A stretch of 8,253 nucleotides of DNA from Nitrospiraceae bacterium (lineage in GTDB: Bacteria > Nitrospirota > Thermodesulfovibrionia > Thermodesulfovibrionales > UBA9159): the NCBI GenBank assembly GCA_003453735.1, contig DMNE01000069.1, positions 594 to 8,846 on the forward strand, given 5' to 3'. This document shows positions 1-4,680 of this stretch, piece by piece. The position numbers and the translations under genes are program-made. The notes beneath the pieces were generated by a model that was given only the letters and a program-made list of their open reading frames with translations, ran no database searches and was not told where the DNA came from. How positions within the stretch are numbered: position 1 is the first letter of the stretch; the number at the start of each line of letters is the position of its first letter.

Positions 1-2
1 TT

Positions 3-269
3 CCAAAATACTGGAGCATGCCTGTAAAGCAATATCTCAAGGCAACGGGTATTCATACCGGGTGGTCATGGCTCGGAATGGTTGGTAAGGGAGATTTCCT
101 TAATTTCCTCGGCATAGCGTTTCTTGCAGGTCTCACAATAGTTTGTTTTATAAGGATAATACCAATATTGTTCAGAAAGAAAGACATTGTATACTTCATA
201 ATTGCGATAATCGAAGTCCTTGTTTTAGTGCTTGCTGCTTCAGGAATTCTAAAAGCAGGTGGACATTAG
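3..269 (+). CDS. Small two-helix membrane protein (5' end uncertain, probably runs past the left edge)
   Basis: I do not recognise a named family. From the ATG at 18 the product is 83 residues: a short N-terminal part rich in Trp and Gly (HTGWSWLG at 13-20, then GKGDF at 23-27), a hydrophobic helix at about 28-50, a basic turn (RKKD at 53-56) and a second helix at about 58-76, ending in AGGH. This looks like a small inner-membrane protein with two spanning segments. The start is doubtful. The frame stays open to the window edge (residues PKYWS precede the Met), and the only Shine-Dalgarno-like bases, ggag, end one base before the ATG, which is too close. The Met may therefore be internal and the gene partial. 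It lies just upstream of USP sequences on the same strand, so it may be a membrane partner, for example a transporter accessory subunit, in a stress or ion-related operon. That role is inference from position only. Confidence 0.6.
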   Translation, partial: PKYWSMPVKQYLKATGIHTGWSWLGMVGKGDFLNFLGIAFLAGLTIVCFIRIIPILFRKKDIVYFIIAIIEVLVLVLAASGILKAGGH

Positions 270-295
270 TCGTCAGTAGAAAAAACAGTTGTTCA

Positions 296-391
296 ATGCT
301 CGGATTTAAAGTTGCCACATACGGCTCCCAATATGCCTTAGAAGCTATACACGAGGCTTTAATTCTCGCAACAAGCGGAGGTGCGCACTAA
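296..391 (+). pseudogene. Remnant of a universal stress protein N-terminus
   Basis: This 31-codon frame reads like the first strand and helix of a USP domain. FKVATYGSQYALEAIHEA follows the usual pattern K-I-L-V-A-T-D-G-S-x-Y-A-x-E-A...E-A-L, then LILATSGGAH where families have LA..GA. The Asp of the usual ATDGS is Tyr here (tac for gac), removing an ATP-site residue. The frame then stops at 389-391, so about 110 residues of a normal single USP domain are absent, including the G-2x-G-9x-G(S/T) loop. No ribosome binding site precedes the ATG at 296. I read it as the stump of a deleted USP paralogue. The following intact USP uses the ggaggtg at 377-383 as its Shine-Dalgarno, and that sequence lies inside this remnant. 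A genuine 31-residue peptide is possible but less likely. Confidence 0.5.
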
Positions 392-393
392 TC

Positions 394-1251
394 ATGTACG
401 AAACAATATTAGTAGGTTTTGACGAATCTTTATCAAGCAAGGCAGCAGTAATCGAAGCCTCTAACTGGGTAAAAAAACATGGTGGAAAAATAATCCTTGT
501 TCATGCAGTTTTTTTTAATACGGAGGAGTTCGGCTTCGCTCCTGAGCAACAGGAAAAACGTTTTAAGACCGGTGAAAAGGCCTGTATTCAGACAATAGAC
601 ATGATCACTTCCGAATTTGGTATCGATGCACAATACCTGCTCTGTGAAGGTGAATCTCCTGATGTAATCATTGATGTAGCAAAGGGGAAAAAGGCAGACC
701 TGATCGTTCTTGGTACTTTTGGGCGAAAAGGCCTGAGACGGCTGCTTATGGGGAGCGTTATCTCCGATGTAATAGGCAAATCACCGATCGATGTGCTTGT
801 TGTAAAAACGCCCTGCAATAAATGTACGGGACAATACAAGTCTATCCTTGTTCCCTTTGATGGTTCTGAATTCAGCAAGAAGGCGGTTGCTCGTGCGTGT
901 GAACTGTCAAAGATTGACGGCAGCAGCATAACCGCCCTGTACGTTATTCCACAATATGAAGAGATGGTGGAGTTCTTCAGCACTAGCTCAATAAAGAAAC
1001 GTCTGTATCAGGAAGCAGACAAAATAATCAACGCCGCAGTAAGTCTTGCCTCGAGTCAGGGTATAACAATTCAAAAAGAAATCGTTCAAGGTCACTCAGC
1101 GGATAACATCATTGAAGCCACTAAGAAACAGAATAACGATCTGATAATCATTGGCAGTCATGGATATAGTGAGATTGACAAGGCAATAATAGGAAGCACC
1201 GCTGAAAGGGTCATCGCAAATGCTTCCTGTCCCGTTTTGGTCGTGAGGTGA
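394..1251 (+). CDS. Tandem-domain universal stress protein (UspA family)
   Basis: This is a 285-residue protein with two USP (Rossmann-like alpha/beta) domains, at about 1-138 and 147-285; tandem USPs are usually near this length. Domain 1 starts ETILVGFDES and carries the ATP-binding loop G107-x2-G110-x9-G120-S121, ending in VLVVK. Domain 2 starts KSILVPFDGSE and carries G254-x2-G257-x9-G267-S268, ending in CPVLVVR. Both domains therefore keep the nucleotide-binding signature and probably bind ATP or a related nucleotide in the cytoplasm, acting in stress or starvation response. The linker holds a CNKC motif at 141-144, which could form a disulfide or bind metal. The start at 394 is supported by ggaggtg at 377-383, 10 bases upstream. 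USP fragments flank the gene on both sides. The specific target or signal cannot be told from sequence. Confidence 0.93.
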   Translation: MYETILVGFDESLSSKAAVIEASNWVKKHGGKIILVHAVFFNTEEFGFAPEQQEKRFKTGEKACIQTIDMITSEFGIDAQYLLCEGESPDVIIDVAKGKKADLIVLGTFGRKGLRRLLMGSVISDVIGKSPIDVLVVKTPCNKCTGQYKSILVPFDGSEFSKKAVARACELSKIDGSSITALYVIPQYEEMVEFFSTSSIKKRLYQEADKIINAAVSLASSQGITIQKEIVQGHSADNIIEATKKQNNDLIIIGSHGYSEIDKAIIGSTAERVIANASCPVLVVR

Positions 1252-1436
1252 ATAAACGAAAGGTTTAGAAAAATTCTGATAGAGGTCAACGGTTCAAAAA
1301 ATGACCTTACTGAAGGGCTGAAGCTTCTCGGCGACGGGAGATACCACCTAATGAAGAAGAGCTCCTTCTCACCGGCATTAAAGATATCGGGGATCTGCTG
1401 AGCGGTAACGGAGAAAAAAGTAGGCCGCTCAATTAA
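1252..1436 (+). pseudogene. Frameshifted remnant of another universal stress protein
   Basis: Directly after the stop of the intact USP, and in the same frame, the sequence reads RFRKILIEVNGSKNDLTEGL from about 1261, the usual start of a USP domain (K-I-L-x-x-V-x-G-S). It continues to GDG near 1338. The similarity then moves to another frame from 1341: IPPNEEELLLTGIKDIGDLL, ending at the taa at 1434-1436. USP paralogues I recall have a segment of the form VIPPYEGDL..TGIKNI at this point, so the two pieces fit as one gene with a small frame-disrupting deletion between them. No start codon with suitable spacing is visible; the codon at 1252 is ata. The rest of the domain, including the ATP loop, is missing. 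The stop of the second frame and the missing C-terminus indicate a dead gene. Family assignment rests on pattern memory. Confidence 0.5.
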
Positions 1437-1669
1437 AACAGATTGTAAAGACTGAACACACCCAAATCCTTAACCTCATTTTTGCCTCCTGTTGCCCTTC
1501 ATACAGGAGTCTATTGTGAATAATTTTCGTATGGATTTCTATTTGAGGCAACGATTCCCTTTTGTGCAGATTTTCGATGAGGTAAATTCGTCGCATCCTT
1601 GCCCCCTGTCACTTTCCGTATCTCGTTGATTGGTCAATAGATTTTTCACCGAAGTTTTCTCGCCTGTAT
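1437..1669. other. Non-coding stretch after the USP cluster
   Basis: No convincing gene is visible here. The base composition is mixed, with pyrimidine-rich runs on the plus strand. A short open frame from the gtg near 1515 (VNNFRMDF...) ends near 1629 without a ribosome binding site or a recognisable motif. Together with the promoter region to its right this makes a gene-free interval of about 312 bases. The one structured element is the hairpin at 1486-1509, listed separately. Confidence 0.5.
1486..1509. repeat. Inverted repeat (7-bp stem, 10-base loop)
   Basis: The arms ctcctgt (1486-1492) and acaggag (1503-1509) are perfectly complementary. On the plus strand the hairpin follows the USP remnants at a distance suited to a transcript end, but no T-run follows it, so a classical intrinsic terminator is not supported. 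On the minus strand there is also no adequate T-run. It may be a weak or Rho-assisted 3' end, or chance. Confidence 0.35.
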
Positions 1670-1688
1670 GTACTTATGTAAAAAGTAC
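1670..1688. promoter_or_regulatory. Inverted repeat abutting the -35 box (possible operator)
   Basis: GTACTT (1670-1675) and AAGTAC (1683-1688) form a perfect 6-base inverted repeat with a 7-base spacer. Its right arm ends exactly where the TTGACA of the next promoter begins. This is a typical place for a regulator to block or recruit RNA polymerase. The winged-helix protein encoded just downstream is an obvious candidate for self-regulation, but that link is inference. Confidence 0.35.
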
Positions 1689-1741
1689 TTGACATACCTA
1701 CCTGTTTCTGCTATCATTAGAGTGATGAGAAAATCAGGAGG
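1689..1741 (+). promoter_or_regulatory. Sigma70-type promoter plus ribosome binding site of the winged-helix gene
   Basis: A perfect -35 box TTGACA (1689-1694) is followed after 17 bases by TATCAT (1712-1717), five of six matches to the -10 consensus. Transcription would start near 1724. The strong Shine-Dalgarno aggagg at 1736-1741 lies 7 bases before the ATG at 1749. This arrangement decides the start: the frame is open further upstream (from 1668), but that part holds the promoter. An in-frame ATG at 1725 lies at the predicted transcript start and has no binding site. Confidence 0.75.
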
Positions 1742-1748
1742 TTTAGGC

Positions 1749-2090
1749 ATGAAACACTCTAATGATAAGATTCCAGAATATCTCCTTGAATTGCACGAGT
1801 CTCTGCTGCTCGCCCAGCTTCGAGCTGTTCGGCAACTGCGTCCGGACAAGGCGAAGACACGGAAAGTAGCAGCAGCGCTGAAAGGTATGTCTAATATCGA
1901 TATGACTTTAGACATACTCAGACGCGTACAGCGTCCTCTGCATGTTTCGGAGATCATATCCCAGGTCAAAGCGGTGCACAGCGTAACCCTCGACCGAGAG
2001 TCGCTCGTCAGTGCCCTGGTCAAGAAACTGAATCACCTTCAGGGATTTACACGAACAGCACCCAACACCTTTATGCTAACGGTGAAGTGA
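1749..2090 (+). CDS. Small winged-helix (HARE-HTH-like) DNA-binding protein, hypothetical
   Basis: The 113-residue product starts at the ATG with the best ribosome binding site and a consensus promoter. Residues 10-45 are helical and basic (LRAVRQLRPDKAKTRK). Residues 51-111 look like a winged helix: TLDILRR at 53-59, RPLHVSEIISQV at 62-73, RESLVSALVKKL at 83-94, then a short basic wing FTRTAPNTFML at 100-110. The pattern of an LxxLRxxxxPLHxxEI helix, then a recognition-type helix, then FxRxxxxTFxL resembles HARE-HTH domains found in restriction-linked, transcription-linked and mobile-element proteins. I infer a cytoplasmic DNA-binding regulator, possibly acting on its own promoter. It is monocistronic as far as can be seen and convergent with the dsr operon, so no functional link to sulfur metabolism is implied. 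A protein-like open stretch follows in frame after its stop, so it could be a shortened form of a longer protein. Confidence 0.7.
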   Translation: MKHSNDKIPEYLLELHESLLLAQLRAVRQLRPDKAKTRKVAAALKGMSNIDMTLDILRRVQRPLHVSEIISQVKAVHSVTLDRESLVSALVKKLNHLQGFTRTAPNTFMLTVK

Positions 2091-2189
2091 AGAACATATG
2101 TCTTCAATATCCGCAAGGCCTCAAAACCCGAACCTGATCACACCGAGGTGTACAGACTCCTTGGAATCCCCACTGAAATAATGTCACCC

Positions 2190-2212
2190 AAAAAGTCCTG
2201 GACCGTCCAGGA
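2190..2212 (-). terminator. Possible intrinsic terminator of the dsr operon
   Basis: Read on the minus strand, tcctgga-cgg-tccagga forms a perfect 7-bp stem with a 3-base loop (2212 to 2196). After one further base comes a run of five T (2194-2190). It lies about 80 bases past the dsrP stop, a suitable place to end the operon transcript. The T-run is short, so efficiency may be modest. On the plus strand the same stem is followed by gga and lacks a T-run. Confidence 0.5.
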
Positions 2213-2289
2213 GGAAGACTGTAGTGACTAAAGACTACCGTAACTTATTGATATTACTGGTTTCTGTTCTCAAAAGTGCGGAAGTTTGG

Positions 2290-3462
2290 TTAGTGTTCTA
2301 TCTCTATCCCTTCCGTCTCTTCCCTGACCGTGATCGCTATTTTGTAAAGGGCAGTGAGCACCAAAAACCCTACCGCCCAGATTCCCAGAGAGATTAAAAT
2401 TTCAGGAAGGGTAGGCCAGTATTCAGTTATCCTGTCAAAGGGGTTCGGGATGAATCCGCCTATCACCAAGCCAAATCCTTTGTCAATCCACAAGGAAATA
2501 AACACGGAAACGCAGGCGATGGCAAGGAGAGCTTCATTTCTGCGGGAAGCTGGGATGACAAGTAGGACGAGAGAGAGCACGGCGAGTATTGCCGATGCCC
2601 ACATCAGGGGAACCAGCTTCGCGTATTTTGCTATGCCCGAATAGAGGTAGACAAAGGAACGCATGTGCTCAGGTACTGCGCTATAAAAGGCGGTGAAGAA
2701 TTCAAGGCAAAGGAAAAATACGTTGGCGACCATTGCATAGGTGACAATCTTTCCGAGAGCCTGGATCGGTTCTCTGCCCGGATCGAACTTGCTCAGTCGT
2801 CTCACAAGCAACGCAAGGATGATGAGCAGTGCCGGTCCTCCCGCAAAAGCGGAGGCGAGGAAGCGGGCTGCCATGATGGCGCTCAACCAGAAGTGCCTGC
2901 CGGGAAGTCCTGCATAAAGGAAAGCCGTGACCGTGTGGATGCTGAATGCCCACGGAATCGAGAGGTAAATGAGGGGCTTTATCCACGAGGGTGGCTTCAC
3001 CACTTTGCGATCGGCACTCAAGGTGATCCAGCCAATGAGGATGTTCAGCACGAGGTAGCCGTTCAACACGAGCATATCCCAGAACATAATCGAGTTGGGC
3101 GTCGGGTGCAGGATCACGTTGAGAACCCGCGTCGGCTGACCCATGTCCGTAAAAATGAACAGGAGACACATGATCACGGCAGAGACAGCCAGGAATTCTC
3201 CCAGGATGACAATTTTCCCGAATTTCTTAAAATCGTGCAGATAAAACGGTATGACGAGCATCACCGCCGAAGCGGCCACACCAACAAGGAAGGTAAACTG
3301 TCCTATATACAATCCCCAGGAAACATCCCTGCTCATTCCCGTTATTCCCAGACCGTAATCGAACTGCTTCAGGTAAAAATAGAAACCTACCCCGATAACG
3401 GCGAGCAAAAAGAACATCCAAGCCCAGTATCTTCGACTTCCGGTTAACGCTTTTTCAACCAT
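2290..3462 (-). CDS. dsrP: DsrP, NrfD-type integral membrane subunit of DsrMKJOP
   Basis: DsrP is the polytopic NrfD/PsrC-like membrane subunit that exchanges electrons between the menaquinone pool and the periplasmic iron-sulfur subunit DsrO. The 390-residue product has about ten hydrophobic segments (near 13-31, 50-74, 86-105, 128-148, 161-184, 201-222, 240-262, 283-303, 309-328 and 354-375). Motifs usual for this family are visible: TDMGQPTR at 105-112, SIHTVTAFLYAGLPGRHFW at 174-192, and the acidic CLEFFTAFY at 252-260, whose Glu254 sits where NrfD proteins carry a residue tied to quinone binding or proton transfer. The start at 3462 is chosen because gggaggtgg (3468-3476) precedes it at good spacing; an upstream in-frame ATG at 3492 adds ten residues without such a site. 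The gene overlaps the dsrO 3' end by 8 bases, so translation is coupled. It is the last gene of the operon. Confidence 0.95.
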   Translation of the reverse strand: MVEKALTGSRRYWAWMFFLLAVIGVGFYFYLKQFDYGLGITGMSRDVSWGLYIGQFTFLVGVAASAVMLVIPFYLHDFKKFGKIVILGEFLAVSAVIMCLLFIFTDMGQPTRVLNVILHPTPNSIMFWDMLVLNGYLVLNILIGWITLSADRKVVKPPSWIKPLIYLSIPWAFSIHTVTAFLYAGLPGRHFWLSAIMAARFLASAFAGGPALLIILALLVRRLSKFDPGREPIQALGKIVTYAMVANVFFLCLEFFTAFYSAVPEHMRSFVYLYSGIAKYAKLVPLMWASAILAVLSLVLLVIPASRRNEALLAIACVSVFISLWIDKGFGLVIGGFIPNPFDRITEYWPTLPEILISLGIWAVGFLVLTALYKIAITVREETEGIEIEH

Positions 3463-4279
3463 TGTTGCCACCTCCCACGATGTAAAAAACACTAGGCTGT
3501 GTTCCGAGCTCCGCTTTGCGCCGGATACTGAAGTGTGAACTGAGAACTTTCCTCACCTCTGAGTTCTCGTCTTGCAGGTCACCAAAAAACATTCCCGGTT
3601 CCCCGCCCCTTTCTTTTGCGATCTCCCGGGATGCCTCGACACAGGCCGGGATAAGGCCCTTAGCAATTCTCTCAAAGCATAACGTGCATTTCTCCACGAC
3701 ACCCTTCGTTCTTGTGGGGTATTCCAGATTCTCTTTCTTGATAAAGGGTCGCGGGTCTCTCCAGTTGAAGCTCCTTGCGCCGAATGGACATGCGGCCATA
3801 CAGAATCTGCACCCGATGCACCTGTGCTGGTCCATCATGACGATTCCGTCTTTCCTCTTGAATGTCGCCTTTGTGGGACATACTCTCACGCAGGGCGGAT
3901 TATCGCAGTGATTGCAAAGGACGATAAAAGGCAACTCTTTTACGCTCTCTTCGATGTATTCATTTTCCTGCCCAGGGAATACATGCTCATAAGTATCGGA
4001 CCATATCCATTTAACCTCATCCTTTGGATTTCCGAAATCGGGGACGTTATGAATACTATGACAGGCGTTGATGACCCTGTGGTAGTCCTCCTCGGTCTTG
4101 AACTTGCTCATATCAATGGCCATGGCCCATCTCTTCCCTATCAAGGCCTTTTCATCAGTCATAACATGGGAAGCCTCCAGCCTGTCATCTCCGAGCACAT
4201 TGATGATCGCTGTGCCTCCAAGCCCCAAGACGGTCGAAGCTCCTGCTATCTTTAGGAATTGTCTTCTGTTTATTCTCAT
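3455..4279 (-). CDS. dsrO: DsrO, Tat-exported iron-sulfur subunit of DsrMKJOP
   Basis: DsrO is a periplasmic ferredoxin-like protein passing electrons between the cytochrome DsrJ and the membrane subunit DsrP. The 274-residue product opens with a twin-arginine signal (NRRQFLK at 4-10, hydrophobic to about 29). Cysteine motifs are C122-x2-C125-x4-C130-x3-C134, C154-x2-C157-x2-C160-x3-C164, and C198-x2-C201-x11-C213. A four-cluster protein of this fold has two more pieces: three Cys in the first motif and a last Cys in the fourth. Here the first motif keeps only C73, and Ser217 replaces the last Cys. Three [4Fe-4S] clusters are therefore expected. The start at 4279 gives the Tat motif, overlaps the dsrJ stop as ATGA and has gaaggag 8 bases upstream. 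A longer frame from 4348 only adds shadow sequence inside dsrJ. Confidence 0.96.
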   Translation of the reverse strand: MRINRRQFLKIAGASTVLGLGGTAIINVLGDDRLEASHVMTDEKALIGKRWAMAIDMSKFKTEEDYHRVINACHSIHNVPDFGNPKDEVKWIWSDTYEHVFPGQENEYIEESVKELPFIVLCNHCDNPPCVRVCPTKATFKRKDGIVMMDQHRCIGCRFCMAACPFGARSFNWRDPRPFIKKENLEYPTRTKGVVEKCTLCFERIAKGLIPACVEASREIAKERGGEPGMFFGDLQDENSEVRKVLSSHFSIRRKAELGTQPSVFYIVGGGNNG

Positions 4280-4680
4280 GTCGCTTTCTCCTTCGGCGCT
4301 ATATGGCAGTTCCAGCAGTAGGGTTGCACCGCCATATAAGTATGGCATTCGTCACAGAACTTTTTCTTGTTGGAATGGCAATGCATACAGGTATTTTGAA
4401 GGCTGATCGTAAACTGCTTTCCTTCGGAATTCACATAAATCCTCTCGCCGTCACGAACTGCCGCGTCCCTCCAGTTATACAGCAGTTTCATATGTTGCGC
4501 TTGCATAAATGCCTTTGACTCTATGCACTTCTTTTCCGCGAGCTTCTGGATTTCAGGGGTATCGATTTTAGGCTCTGGTTTCACATTGGTCTTCCCCAGG
4601 TTATAGAGGAAGGGGAATATCATCAGTCCGACAAAGATGACTAAACCGATAAGGATCTTACTTCCGTCATAGATTCTCAT
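4276..4680 (-). CDS. dsrJ: DsrJ, membrane-anchored tri-haem cytochrome c
   Basis: DsrJ is the periplasmic multihaem cytochrome of DsrMKJOP. The 134-residue product has an N-terminal hydrophobic anchor at about 9-28 (uncleaved signal type), then a periplasmic domain with three CxxCH haem c sites: CMHCH at 98-102, CDECH at 109-113 and CWNCH at 122-126. Cys52, in KKCIESKAFM, matches the conserved cysteine that in studied DsrJ proteins serves as an unusual distal Cys ligand to one haem (His/Cys coordination). His63, in QAQHMKLL, is another candidate ligand. Length and motif order fit the family well. The start overlaps the dsrK stop as ATGA, with aaggagg upstream; the end overlaps the dsrO start in the same way. 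The physiological partner of DsrJ is not settled in the literature; the sequence alone does not add to this. Confidence 0.96.
   Translation of the reverse strand: MRIYDGSKILIGLVIFVGLMIFPFLYNLGKTNVKPEPKIDTPEIQKLAEKKCIESKAFMQAQHMKLLYNWRDAAVRDGERIYVNSEGKQFTISLQNTCMHCHSNKKKFCDECHTYMAVQPYCWNCHIAPKEKAT

Noticed and set aside
98..121. Chance that the first open frame and the 143-391 frame are one frameshifted gene
   Set aside because: Their sequence characters differ: the first ends as a complete membrane protein, and the later part matches a USP start. Only the piece from 296 looks like protein.
1646..2023. Minus-strand open frame of 125 codons opposite the winged-helix gene
   Set aside because: The plus-strand gene has a consensus promoter, a strong ribosome binding site and a domain pattern; the opposite frame has none of these.
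2665..3447. Plus-strand open frame of 260 codons antisense to dsrP
   Set aside because: It is rich in charged low-complexity residues, lacks a ribosome binding site and lies wholly on the complement of a clear dsrP gene, so it is a codon-usage shadow.
3455..4348. Longer DsrO from the start at 4348
   Set aside because: The extra 23 residues lie inside dsrJ and would bury the Tat signal; the ATG at 4279 has the binding site and the ATGA overlap.
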